A stretch of DNA of 6,904 bases from Desulfobacula sp. GTDB taxonomy: Bacteria; Desulfobacterota; Desulfobacteria; Desulfobacterales; Desulfobacteraceae. The stretch lies in contig JAOZRI010000122.1 in assembly GCA_029940235.1 (NCBI GenBank), forward strand, positions 1-6,904. Direction: 5' to 3'. The notes below the pieces were generated by a model. That model was not told where the DNA came from, made no database searches, and worked only from the letters and a program-made list of their open reading frames with translations. The position numbers were made by a program, and so were the translations under genes. Below are positions 1-6,734 of this stretch, in pieces (position 1 is the stretch's first letter; every line of letters begins with the position of its first letter).

Positions 1-722
1 TTGAAATTATCAATATGCACAAATGGTATGGTGATTTCCATGTTTTAAACAATATAAATCTCAATGTTAAAAAAAGTGAACGGATTGTTGTATGCGGCCC
101 GTCAGGTTCCGGAAAATCAACACTTATAAGATGTGTCAACAGGCTTGAAGAGCATCAAAAAGGTAAAATCATTGTTGATGGTATTGAGCTTACCAAGGAT
201 CTTAAAAATATTGAAAAAGTAAGATCTGAAGTAGGTATGGTTTTTCAGCATTTTAACCTGTTTCCACATCTTACAATTGTTGAAAATCTGACAATTGGAC
301 CTATCTGGGTAAGGAAAACGCCTAAAAAAGAAGCTGAAGAGATAGCAATGCATTATCTTGAAAAAGTTCAGATTGCAGAGCAGGCAGCAAAATTTCCAGG
401 TCAGTTATCAGGTGGTCAGCAACAGAGAGTAGCAATTGCAAGAAGCCTTTGCATGAAACCCAATATTATGCTTTTTGATGAAGCCACATCAGCCCTTGAT
501 CCGGAAATGGTAAAAGAGGTTCTTGATGTTATGATAAGTCTTGCACAAGATGGAATGACCATGATTGTTGTAACCCATGAGATGGGTTTTGCAAAAAGTG
601 TTGCCCATAGGGTTCTTTTTATGGATGAGGGAGCTATTGTTGAAGAGAATGAACCAAATGAATTTTTTGATAATCCCCAGAATGAGAGAACCAAACTGTT
701 TTTAAGCCAGATCCTGCATTAA
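1..722 (+). CDS. Polar amino-acid ABC transporter, ATP-binding subunit (GlnQ/ArtP/HisP type), 5' end cut by window
   Basis: This is the cytoplasmic ATPase that drives a binding-protein-dependent importer of a polar amino acid. Numbering from the first in-window ATG (position 15), it shows Walker [10 protein letters not shown] (28-36), the Q-loop [10 protein letters not shown] (76-85), the ABC signature LSGGQQQR (131-138), Walker B IMLFDE (151-156), the D-loop SALD (159-162) and the switch His in VVTHEM (H188). All catalytic motifs are intact. The codons before that ATG stay open and read E-I-I-N in frame, matching the usual family N-terminus (MIEI.NVHKWYG-like), so the true start is probably a few bases upstream of the window and the ATG at 15 is internal. 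The stop is TAA at 720-722. Length is close to the family's roughly 240 residues. Permease and binding-protein genes would be expected upstream but are not visible. The substrate (Gln, Glu, Arg, His and others) cannot be decided from this subunit. Confidence -1.
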   Translation, partial: EIINMHKWYGDFHVLNNINLNVKKSERIVVCGPSGSGKSTLIRCVNRLEEHQKGKIIVDGIELTKDLKNIEKVRSEVGMVFQHFNLFPHLTIVENLTIGPIWVRKTPKKEAEEIAMHYLEKVQIAEQAAKFPGQLSGGQQQRVAIARSLCMKPNIMLFDEATSALDPEMVKEVLDVMISLAQDGMTMIVVTHEMGFAKSVAHRVLFMDEGAIVEENEPNEFFDNPQNERTKLFLSQILH

Positions 723-1020
723 ATTGTACCCCTGTTTTGTATGGTTAAATAACAAGTAGTTTGATTAAATATCATCACATCTATCTTTAAAATTCAATAT
801 TTGCAAATTTAATAAGACCTTTTAATAATGTGTTCTGCAATTTTGACACAGTATGTATATGATCTTGACATTTTTTGTTAAAACCATAAGTGGTGACAGG
901 CTCAGAAATGCAGATTATTCAGTACAGTTTATGTTTTATTGGTGGTTTTAAATTTTTGGAACATTTTTTGCATTATTTTGTTTATATTTTGGTTTAATAT
1001 TAAATAAAAGATATTTATAG
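723..1020. other. Non-coding gap between the ABC ATPase and the macrodomain gene
   Basis: This stretch of about 300 bp is AT-rich and holds no credible ORF on either strand. It contains a perfect 10-bp palindrome ATTTGCAAAT at 799-808. Two TTGACA words lie at 843-848 and 865-870, but neither has a -10 box at proper spacing. A short inverted repeat ACCA-TAAG-TGGT lies at 883-894, and a sigma-54-like promoter at 956-972 is listed separately. I see no GC-rich hairpin plus T-run that would terminate the ABC gene. Confidence -1.
956..972 (+). promoter_or_regulatory. Candidate sigma-54 (RpoN) -24/-12 promoter for the macrodomain-argC unit
   Basis: The sequence TTGGAACATTTTTTGCA fits the RpoN consensus YTGGCACG-N4-TTGCW with only two mismatches (C to A and G to A, both in the -24 half). 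The invariant GG (958-959) and GC (970-971) are separated by exactly 10 nt, as sigma-54 requires. Transcription would start near 982-984, leaving a leader of about 38 nt before the ATG at 1021. No sigma-70 promoter with acceptable boxes was found in the same gap, which favours this reading. An enhancer-binding activator would be needed; the palindrome at 799-808 is at a plausible distance for its site, but that link is only a guess. Confidence -1.
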
Positions 1021-1473
1021 ATGAAAATCGTAAAGGGAGATTTGATTCAGTTGGCACTTGCCGGACATTTTGATGTTATCATCCATGGCTGTAACTGTTT
1101 TTGTACAATGGGAGCTGGAATTGCAAAACTTATAACGAGCTTTTTCCCGGAGGCTTTGCAGGCAGATATGAAAACAGGCATGGCAGATAAAAACAAACTT
1201 GGCACATATTCCATGGCAAGAATTGAAAAAAGTGGCAAAAATTTCATGGTAATTAATGCATATACTCAATATGATTTTGCTGGGCATGGTGTACTTGTTG
1301 ATTATAAAGCTGTGAAAACTGTTTTTTCTTCCATAAAAAATGATTTTGCCGATAAAAGAGTTGGATATCCAAAAATTGGTGCCGGCCTTGCAAAAGGTGA
1401 CTGGAATATAATATCAAAAATTATTGATAAAGAGTTAAAGGGTGAAGATCACACCCTTGTGGAATATGGTTAA
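1021..1473 (+). CDS. Standalone macrodomain protein (ADP-ribose-binding/processing, Poa1p/TARG1-like)
   Basis: This 150-residue protein is a single macrodomain with no other domain. Motifs in order: VKGDL (4-8) at the adenine end of the pocket, HGCNCFCTMGAGIAK (22-36) as the glycine-rich loop, NAYTQ (79-83), and the phosphate loop GAGLAKGDW (120-128). Related proteins bind ADP-ribose and remove phosphate from ADP-ribose-1''-phosphate, or release ADP-ribose from modified targets. By eye-alignment to human TARG1, the catalytic Lys84/Asp125 pair is not present: Q83 and A124 fall near those places. D127 sits two residues before where an alternative acid might act, so a Poa1p-like phosphatase or pure binder is as likely as a TARG1-like hydrolase. 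The ribosome site is poor (AAAAG about 10 nt upstream), but no other start fits the domain. argC begins 28 bp after the stop, so co-transcription is likely. No DarT-like toxin gene is adjacent. The fold call is sure; the activity is not. Confidence -1.
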   Translation: MKIVKGDLIQLALAGHFDVIIHGCNCFCTMGAGIAKLITSFFPEALQADMKTGMADKNKLGTYSMARIEKSGKNFMVINAYTQYDFAGHGVLVDYKAVKTVFSSIKNDFADKRVGYPKIGAGLAKGDWNIISKIIDKELKGEDHTLVEYG

Positions 1474-1487
1474 ATTTTAACAATGTT

Positions 1488-1494
1488 AAAAGGG
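1488..1494 (+). promoter_or_regulatory. Shine-Dalgarno site of argC
   Basis: AAAAGGG lies 7 nt before the ATG at 1502. This is good spacing and supports that start for argC. It sits inside the 28-bp gap after the macrodomain gene, leaving little room for a separate promoter. Confidence -1.
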
Positions 1495-1501
1495 CAATTC
1501 A

Positions 1502-2539
1502 ATGATTAAAGCAGGAATCGCAGGTGCCACAGGATATGCTGGTATTGAACTTGTAAAGCTAATATCCAACCACCCTGAACTTAGATTAAGTGTTGTTACT
1601 TCAAATAGCTATAGAGGAAAATTTTTAACAGATGTTTTTCCATCCATGCGTGGATTTGAAAATTCTGTCTGTGAAGACCTGAATATTAAAGTACTCTCAA
1701 AAAAAATTGATGTTATGTTCCTTGCCCTGCCTCATAAAATTTCCATGCAATATGTTCCTCAATTGCTTGACCATAACATTAAGGTAATTGATCTCTCTGC
1801 GGACTTTCGATTTTCCGATCCTGAAATCTATGAAGCAATTTATCAAAAACACACATCAAAACGTCTCTTAAAAGAGAGTGTATACGGGCTTTGTGAAATA
1901 TATGAAGAGAAGATCAAAAAGACCAGTTTAATTGGCAACCCAGGCTGCTACCCCACAAGTATCCTGCTGCCTTTGATTCCCCTTTTAAAGGAAAAGTTAA
2001 TCAGTTCAGATAGTATAATTTGTGATTCTAAATCTGGAGTAAGCGGGGCAGGGCGGGCTTTATCTCTTGCCACTCATTATTGTGAAGCCAATGAGTCGTT
2101 TACTCCCTATAAAGTTGGAAACCATAGACATACTCCCGAGATTAATGAAAAATTAACCATACACTCAAAACAGAAAACTAATATTGTGTTTGTTCCACAT
2201 CTGCTGCCGCTCACAAGGGGAATGCTGTCAACCATCTATGTTAAATCAGTAAATAATACAAATGAGGAGCAAATCAGAGAGGTATATGACTCTTATTATG
2301 GGGATAAGCCTTTTGTAAAGATACTAAAAAGGGGTATGTTTCCTGCAATTTCCCAGGTTAAAGGAACAAATTACTGTGATATCGGCATTCATTTTAATGC
2401 TGATACAGGGCAGGTAATTATTGCATCTGCCATTGATAATCTTGTTAAAGGTGCTGCAGGACAGGCAGTTCAAAATATGAATTTAATCTTTGGCTTCCCA
2501 GAGGAAACCGGTTTGAATTTTGTTCAAACCCCTTTGTAG
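1502..2539 (+). CDS. argC: N-acetyl-gamma-glutamyl-phosphate reductase
   Basis: ArgC catalyses the third step of arginine (ornithine) biosynthesis in the cytoplasm: NADPH-dependent reduction of N-acetyl-glutamyl-5-phosphate to N-acetylglutamate semialdehyde. At 345 residues it has normal length. The N-terminal Rossmann motif GATGYAGIEL (8-17) binds NADP. The catalytic cysteine is C149 in GNPGCYPTS. The second-domain motif SGVSGAGRA (178-186) and GNHRHTPEI (206-214, with the active-site histidine) are all present, as is the C-terminal IDNLVKGAAGQAVQNMN segment typical of the family. The start ATG has a well-spaced AAAAGGG site. Other arg genes are not in the window, so the pathway is dispersed or lies elsewhere. 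The macrodomain gene 28 bp upstream is probably in the same transcript. The gene ends in a TAG stop just past an inverted repeat. Confidence -1.
   Translation: MIKAGIAGATGYAGIELVKLISNHPELRLSVVTSNSYRGKFLTDVFPSMRGFENSVCEDLNIKVLSKKIDVMFLALPHKISMQYVPQLLDHNIKVIDLSADFRFSDPEIYEAIYQKHTSKRLLKESVYGLCEIYEEKIKKTSLIGNPGCYPTSILLPLIPLLKEKLISSDSIICDSKSGVSGAGRALSLATHYCEANESFTPYKVGNHRHTPEINEKLTIHSKQKTNIVFVPHLLPLTRGMLSTIYVKSVNNTNEEQIREVYDSYYGDKPFVKILKRGMFPAISQVKGTNYCDIGIHFNADTGQVIIASAIDNLVKGAAGQAVQNMNLIFGFPEETGLNFVQTPL
2510..2530 (+). other. Perfect inverted repeat (RNA hairpin) at the 3' end of argC
   Basis: GGTTTGAA (2510-2517) and TTCAAACC (2523-2530) form an 8-bp perfect stem with a 5-nt TTTTG loop. It encodes part of ArgC's last residues and ends 9 nt before the end of the stop codon. 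Only a TTT follows (2533-2535), so it is not a classical intrinsic terminator. It could be a weak terminator, an mRNA 3'-end stabiliser, or chance. Its position just before the M23 promoter fits a transcript boundary. Confidence -1.
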
Positions 2540-2545
2540 TAAAGA

Positions 2546-2574
2546 TTGTACTTGACATGTCGATAATTTATAAT
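2546..2574 (+). promoter_or_regulatory. Candidate sigma-70-type promoter for the M23 peptidase gene
   Basis: A perfect -10 box TATAAT (2569-2574) is preceded by TTGTAC (2546-2551) with a 17-bp spacer; the -35 box matches the first three bases of the consensus. Transcription would start near 2581, giving a short leader of about 20 nt before the ATG at 2601. A perfect TTGACA (2552-2557) also overlaps here. It is only 11 bp from TATAAT, but 16 bp from a weaker TTAAAT (2574-2579), so an alternative pairing exists. Confidence -1.
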
Positions 2575-2600
2575 TAAATAAGAGTGATACTAAGAAGATT

Positions 2601-3530
2601 ATGATGAAAAAAAGAATAAAAATATGGTTTCATGCAGGCTCCACTTCCGATATCAGGGAGATTACCATTCATAAAGCTGTACTGGGGATGGCGGGTCTCC
2701 TCCTTATTACTGTAATTGCAGGAGCTTCCTATATTGGGTATGACTATTACCGCCTAAAAAATATTTCATTTAATAATATAGCTTTAAATGAAATCGTAAA
2801 TAAACAAAATATTGAAATTAAAAGCCAGAGAAGTCAGGTCCAGAACTTTGCAGGCAAAATTGAAATTTTGAAAAACAGAGTAAGCAAACTTTCAAAATTT
2901 GAGGATAAAGTAAGACTTATAGCAGATATCAAGCAGACAAGCGGATCAAGCGGTCTGATTGGTATCGGCGGCATTCCACAAGATGAACTTGATCTTGATA
3001 TTCCCCTTGAAGAAAAACATAATACCCTTATACGTGAAATGCATGAACAGGTTGCCCAGATTGACAATGCAGCTAAAATACAGGCCCTTGATTTTACAAG
3101 CCTGATTGAAAAACTTGAGCAAAAAAGGAACCTTCTTGCATCAACACCTTCCATAAGGCCTGTTGATGGATGGATTACCTCCAAGTTTGGATATCGGACA
3201 TCTCCTTTTACCGGGCGAAAGGAATTCCATGCCGGGTTGGATATCGCCAATAAAACAGGAACCAAACTGATTGCAACTGCAAACGGCAGGATTTCCTATG
3301 CTGCCAGAAAAATGTACATAGGTAATATGATTATAATTGATCATGGATTTGGTCGTGTTACCAAATATGGACATTTGGAAAAAATTCTTGTCAAACGGGG
3401 CCAAAAAGTTAAAAGGGGGGATGTCATCGGTCTTATCGGTAATACAGGAAGAAGTACAGGCCCCCATGTACATTACGAAGTCCGTATTAATGGTACCCCT
3501 GTTAATCCATTAAAATATATACTGAATTAA
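2601..3530 (+). CDS. Membrane-anchored M23 (LytM-type) zinc metallopeptidase, peptidoglycan hydrolase
   Basis: This 309-residue protein is predicted to sit in the inner membrane with its catalytic part in the periplasm, cutting peptide cross-links of peptidoglycan. A charged cytoplasmic tail (1-26) precedes one transmembrane segment (about 27-48, very hydrophobic, no signal-peptidase site seen). Next comes a heptad-like coiled-coil stretch (about 60-110) and a second charged helical stretch (about 136-178). The M23 domain spans about 187-309. Its zinc ligands H210 and D214 (HAGLD) and H291 (HVHYE), and the catalytic histidines H258 (YGHLE) and H289, are all intact, so it should be an active enzyme and not a degenerate EnvC-like activator. 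The start could be either of two adjacent ATGs (2601 or 2604); a weak AAGAAG lies at 2592-2597. It seems to have its own promoter. The gene before secA being an M23 peptidase is a layout I recall from delta-proteobacteria. The exact bond cleaved is unknown. Confidence -1.
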   Translation: MMKKRIKIWFHAGSTSDIREITIHKAVLGMAGLLLITVIAGASYIGYDYYRLKNISFNNIALNEIVNKQNIEIKSQRSQVQNFAGKIEILKNRVSKLSKFEDKVRLIADIKQTSGSSGLIGIGGIPQDELDLDIPLEEKHNTLIREMHEQVAQIDNAAKIQALDFTSLIEKLEQKRNLLASTPSIRPVDGWITSKFGYRTSPFTGRKEFHAGLDIANKTGTKLIATANGRISYAARKMYIGNMIIIDHGFGRVTKYGHLEKILVKRGQKVKRGDVIGLIGNTGRSTGPHVHYEVRINGTPVNPLKYILN

Positions 3531-3785
3531 TCTTTGGATTAACATCTGCCCATTTACTTCGCTGCTGTAAAATTTTATCTGATTATATCACTGGCCTCAA
3601 ATTTTTATTGAGCATGCAGGTTTTAAAATTGTATACATTTGTGTTTTTTATTTAAATTTTGCGCTTTATCTTGGCAGATCTCCCCTTAATTATGTGTTAT
3701 TTTATCATTTTTCTAAAAGAATAAAAAATTTTGTTTAATTTTTAAAATTAATGCCTATATTATTTGGGCGTTATAAGATTTGTAC

Positions 3786-3813
3786 TTTAAGAAAGCTATT
3801 GTGCTTTTTTGAA
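3786..3813 (+). terminator. Possible weak terminator-like AT-rich hairpin upstream of secA
   Basis: TTTAAGAAAGC (3786-3796) can pair with GCTTTTTTGAA (3803-3813) around a 6-nt loop TATTGT, giving 11 pairs including two G-U. The right arm itself contains a T-run of six, and a second T-run follows at 3821-3826. Only two pairs are G-C, so the stem is weak. It would act on read-through from the M23 gene, since it lies upstream of the predicted secA transcription start. Confidence -1.
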
Positions 3814-3836
3814 TTTCTTATTTTTTATGGTATGCT
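3809..3836 (+). promoter_or_regulatory. Candidate extended -10 promoter of the secA-clpS-clpA unit
   Basis: The -35 box TTGAAT (3809-3814, 4/6) and -10 box TATGCT (3831-3836, 4/6) are 16 bp apart, and a TGG directly before the -10 makes it an extended -10 (TGNTATGCT). The start would fall near 3843, leaving about 30 nt of leader before secA. The -35 overlaps the right arm of the hairpin at 3786-3813. Confidence -1.
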
Positions 3837-3872
3837 GTGGTAATTTAAAACTAAACAACAGGTTGACTATAC

Positions 3873-6395
3873 ATGGGATTTAATATTTTAGAGAAGATCT
3901 TTGGATCAAATAATGACAGAATTTTAAAAAAGCTTAATCCAATTGTTGATCAGATTAATGAGCTTGAACCCCAAATGCAGGAGTTGTCAGATGAGCAGAT
4001 TCCTCAAAAAACCTTAGAATTCAAAGAGAGGGTTCAAAAAGGTGAAACCCTTGATGATATTTTACCATCTGCCTTTGCCCTTGTAAGGGAAGCCTCTGTA
4101 AGAACTCTTGGGCTACGTCATTTTGATGTCCAGCTCATAGGAGGACTTGCCCTGCATAACGGAAGTATTGCTGAAATGAAGACAGGAGAGGGTAAAACTT
4201 TGATGTCAACTCTTCCAGCTTTTTTAAATGCCTTGTCAGGCAAAGGTGTTCACATTGTTACTGTAAATGATTATCTTGCAGAACGAGATGCCAAATGGAT
4301 GGCGCAGATTTATAATTTTTTAGGGTTAAGTGTAGGAGCCATTCTCCATGATATGGATGATAAGGCAAGGCAGGAAGCCTATGCCTGTGACATAACATAT
4401 GGAACAAATAACGAATTTGGGTTTGATTATCTAAGGGATAATATGAAGTTTGATCAAGAATCCCTTGCCCAGAAAAACTTGAATTTTGCAATTGTGGATG
4501 AAGTTGACTCCATTCTCATTGATGAAGCAAGAACTCCTTTGATTATTTCAGGTCCAGGTGAAAAATCCACCCATTTTTACACCCAGGTGAATACACTTAT
4601 ACCAGCCTTTAAAAAAGATATTGATTATACAATTGATGAAGAGGCAAAAAGTGTCTCTTTAACTGAAGATGGAATTGCCAAAGGTGAAGAGCTTCTCAGT
4701 GTTGATAATTTATATGATCCCGTAAATATTGAAATACTCCATCATCTAAATCAGGGATTAAAGGCACATACACTTTTTAAAAAAGATACAGATTATATTG
4801 TAAAAAACAATCAGGTTGTTATTGTTGATGAGTTTACCGGGCGTTTGATGACAGGAAGGCGCTACAGTGAAGGCCTTCACCAGGCGCTTGAAGCCAAAGA
4901 AAACGTTAAAATTGAAAATGAGAACCAGACATTGGCTTCCATCACATTTCAGAATTTTTTCAGAATGTATGACAAATTGTCCGGCATGACAGGTACTGCT
5001 GAAACAGAAGCCCCGGAGTTTAAAAAAATATATGATCTTGATGTCCTTGTAATTCCAACCCACAGGGATATGATCAGAGAAGATTTCCCAGATCTGATTT
5101 ATAAAACAAAAAAAGAAAAATATGAAGCAGCCATAAAAGAGATCATCAGGCTTTCTAAAAAGGGTCAGCCTGTTCTTGTGGGAACTATCTCCATTGATGT
5201 TTCAGAAGATATGAGCAAAAAACTCAAGAAAAGGGGCATTAAACATAATGTTTTAAATGCCAAGCATCACAAAGCAGAAGCAGAAATTGTTGCCAATGCA
5301 GGGCAAAAAGGAGCTGTTACCATTTCTACCAATATGGCAGGGCGTGGTACTGATATCGTTTTAGGAGAGGGAGTCAAAGAACTTGGAGGGCTTCATATCC
5401 TGGGAACTTCACGCCATGAATCAAGACGGATTGATAATCAGCTTCGAGGTCGATCCGGCAGGCAGGGAGATGAGGGAACTTCACGGTTTTATCTCTCTTT
5501 GGAAGATGATCTTTTAAGAATCTTCGGTGGAGACAGAATCCATGCAGTAATGGATAAACTCGGCATTGAAGATGGTGAGCATATTGAACACTCTTTTATC
5601 AGTAGAGCTATAGAAAATGCCCAGGCCAAGGTTGAGGGTCACAACTTTGAAATAAGAAAACACCTGCTTGAATATGATGATGTCATGAATCAGCAAAGAG
5701 AAGTTATTTATGAGCAGAGGCGAAAAGCATTGCTTGAAAGCAATTTGCAACCTGTTGTAATGGAAATGGTTGAAGATATAGTCTATGATGTTGTTGATGA
5801 ATTTGCCATTGAAAAATCTCCTGTCAAACAGTGGGATCTGCAAGGCCTTGAGACAAGGGTTAAAAAGATATTCAACTATGCTCCTGATTTTAAAACTGCT
5901 GTTGCTGAAAATTACACTCCCCAGCAGTTATCTGAAACTCTTTTTGACAAATTAAAAGATATTTATCAGCAAAAAGAGGAGTCCATCGGATCTGAGATCA
6001 CAAGACAGATTGAGAAACATATCATCCTTCAAACGGTGGATACACGCTGGAAAGAACATCTTTTGTCCATGGATCATTTAAAAGAGGGTATCGGTCTCAG
6101 GGGGTATGCCCAGCAGGATCCTTTAAGAATTTACAGGAAAGAAGGCTTTGAGATGTTCCAGGACTTGATGGAGCGGGTAAAAGAAGAAGTGGTGGAGATC
6201 TTATTTAAAATCCAGGTGTCAGCTCCTTCCCAGGTTGATGAGATGAAAAAACAGGAGCAGGAGAGCCTTACTTTTTCACATTCAGATGGATCAAGCATAA
6301 AAAAACCTGTAAAAAGATCTTCAAAAAAGGTTAAAAGAAATGATCCATGCCCGTGTGGCAGCGGTAAAAAATATAAAAAATGCTGCATGGCCTGA
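3873..6395 (+). CDS. secA: Preprotein translocase ATPase SecA
   Basis: SecA is the ATP-driven motor that pushes unfolded preproteins through the SecYEG channel at the inner membrane. The 840-residue length matches the compact bacterial form (B. subtilis about 841; E. coli about 901). In order: N-terminal helix with [20 protein letters not shown] (21-40); NBD1 with Walker A MKTGEGKT (102-109), [11 protein letters not shown] (130-140) and Walker B VDEVD (208-212); the preprotein cross-linking domain (about 225-370); [10 protein letters not shown] (371-380) where NBD2 begins, with [10 protein letters not shown] (486-495) and the arginine-finger motif [11 protein letters not shown] (523-533); the helical scaffold and wing; the two-helix finger region around [20 protein letters not shown] (723-742); and a Lys-rich linker ending in a zinc-binding CXCX8CC motif (C826, C828, C837, C838) that normally contacts SecB and lipids. 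All motifs are intact. The ribosome site is weak (CAGG, 10 nt upstream), but the N-terminus fits the family well. clpS follows after 28 bp. Confidence -1.
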   Translation: MGFNILEKIFGSNNDRILKKLNPIVDQINELEPQMQELSDEQIPQKTLEFKERVQKGETLDDILPSAFALVREASVRTLGLRHFDVQLIGGLALHNGSIAEMKTGEGKTLMSTLPAFLNALSGKGVHIVTVNDYLAERDAKWMAQIYNFLGLSVGAILHDMDDKARQEAYACDITYGTNNEFGFDYLRDNMKFDQESLAQKNLNFAIVDEVDSILIDEARTPLIISGPGEKSTHFYTQVNTLIPAFKKDIDYTIDEEAKSVSLTEDGIAKGEELLSVDNLYDPVNIEILHHLNQGLKAHTLFKKDTDYIVKNNQVVIVDEFTGRLMTGRRYSEGLHQALEAKENVKIENENQTLASITFQNFFRMYDKLSGMTGTAETEAPEFKKIYDLDVLVIPTHRDMIREDFPDLIYKTKKEKYEAAIKEIIRLSKKGQPVLVGTISIDVSEDMSKKLKKRGIKHNVLNAKHHKAEAEIVANAGQKGAVTISTNMAGRGTDIVLGEGVKELGGLHILGTSRHESRRIDNQLRGRSGRQGDEGTSRFYLSLEDDLLRIFGGDRIHAVMDKLGIEDGEHIEHSFISRAIENAQAKVEGHNFEIRKHLLEYDDVMNQQREVIYEQRRKALLESNLQPVVMEMVEDIVYDVVDEFAIEKSPVKQWDLQGLETRVKKIFNYAPDFKTAVAENYTPQQLSETLFDKLKDIYQQKEESIGSEITRQIEKHIILQTVDTRWKEHLLSMDHLKEGIGLRGYAQQDPLRIYRKEGFEMFQDLMERVKEEVVEILFKIQVSAPSQVDEMKKQEQESLTFSHSDGSSIKKPVKRSSKKVKRNDPCPCGSGKKYKKCCMA

Positions 6396-6423
6396 ATGAT
6401 TTAAAAAGAGTGATTTTAAGGAA

Positions 6424-6732
6424 ATGACATCTTCTGATACCAAAATAAAGCAAAAGGATTCATCTAAAGCAAAAGATGATATTCCACCCATGTATAAAGT
6501 CATTTTACATAATGACGATTACACTTCTATGGAATTTGTGGTTACAATCATGATGAATGTTTTTGGGAAATCACTTGAAAAAGCTAATCAAATGATGCTT
6601 AATATACATAATAGAGGAAAACAGATATGCGGTATATATCCAAGGCAGATTGCAGAAACAAAGGTGGAAACCGTGCATAATCTTGCAGCAAATAAGGGAT
6701 TCCCTCTAAAAAGTACAATGGAGAAGGAGTGA
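6424..6732 (+). CDS. clpS: ATP-dependent Clp protease adaptor ClpS
   Basis: ClpS is the N-recognin that binds proteins with bulky hydrophobic N-terminal residues and hands them to ClpA for degradation by ClpAP. At 102 residues it is the usual size. A flexible, charged N-terminal tail (1-22) of the type inserted into the ClpA pore precedes the conserved core MYKVILHNDDYTSMEFV (23-39). The N30-D31-D32 residues, M36 and H62 (in NIHNRGK) correspond to the N-degron pocket of E. coli ClpS. GKQICGIYPRQIAETKVETV (65-84) is also typical. The only available start is the ATG at 6424; an in-frame TGA lies at 6397-6399. Its AAGGA motif (6418-6422) ends just 1 nt before the ATG, which is unusually close, so initiation may be weak or may use AAAGAG at 6405-6410. 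clpA follows after 2 bp, confirming the pair. Confidence -1.
   Translation: MTSSDTKIKQKDSSKAKDDIPPMYKVILHNDDYTSMEFVVTIMMNVFGKSLEKANQMMLNIHNRGKQICGIYPRQIAETKVETVHNLAANKGFPLKSTMEKE
6724..6729 (+). promoter_or_regulatory. Strong Shine-Dalgarno site of clpA inside the 3' end of clpS
   Basis: AAGGAG ends 5 nt before the ATG at 6735, the best ribosome site in the window. It lies in the last codons of clpS, which fixes the clpA start and suggests linked translation of the two genes. Confidence -1.
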
Positions 6733-6734
6733 CA

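Larger units (their letters stand above)
3531..3872. other. AT-rich non-coding gap between the M23 gene and secA
   Basis: About 340 bp contain no ORF that I trust. Visible items are a 6-bp inverted repeat TTAATC-TTTG-GATTAA (3527-3542) overlapping the M23 stop, without a T-run; a weak box pair TTGAGC/TATACA (3608-3613 and 3632-3637, 18-bp spacer); several T- and A-tracts; an AT-rich hairpin at 3786-3813; and the best secA promoter candidate at 3809-3836. Tiny ORFs at 3614-3655, 3692-3724 and 3751-3843 lack ribosome sites. No riboswitch or known RNA was recognised. Confidence -1.

Noticed and set aside
843..870. Two TTGACA words as sigma-70 -35 boxes
   Set aside because: Neither has a reasonable -10 sequence 15-19 bp downstream; the only TATGAT (858-863) is 9 bp from the first.
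1051..1062. TTGGCACTTGCC near the start of the macrodomain gene as a sigma-54 promoter
   Set aside because: GG and GC are too close (5 nt instead of 10), and it lies inside the coding region.
1021..1473. Macrodomain gene as the antitoxin half of a DarTG-type toxin-antitoxin pair
   Set aside because: No DarT-like ADP-ribosyltransferase gene is adjacent: the upstream gap is non-coding and the downstream gene is argC. The protein is also a single macrodomain without DarG's C-terminal domain.
2834..3473. Minus-strand open frames opposite the M23 gene
   Set aside because: They are shadows of the well-supported plus-strand gene, with no domain resemblance and no ribosome site. The same applies to the minus-strand frames opposite glnQ-like, macrodomain, secA and clpS genes.
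3527..3542. TTAATC-TTTG-GATTAA inverted repeat as terminator of the M23 gene
   Set aside because: The stem is only 6 AT-rich pairs and no T-run follows, so chance is likely.
3608..3637. TTGAGC / TATACA as a second secA promoter
   Set aside because: Each box matches at 4/6 with an 18-bp spacer and lies about 230 bp from secA; not distinguishable from background in AT-rich DNA.
3614..3724. Tiny ORFs of 13 and 10 codons upstream of secA
   Set aside because: They have no ribosome site, and their Phe/Ile-rich content is what T-rich DNA yields by default.
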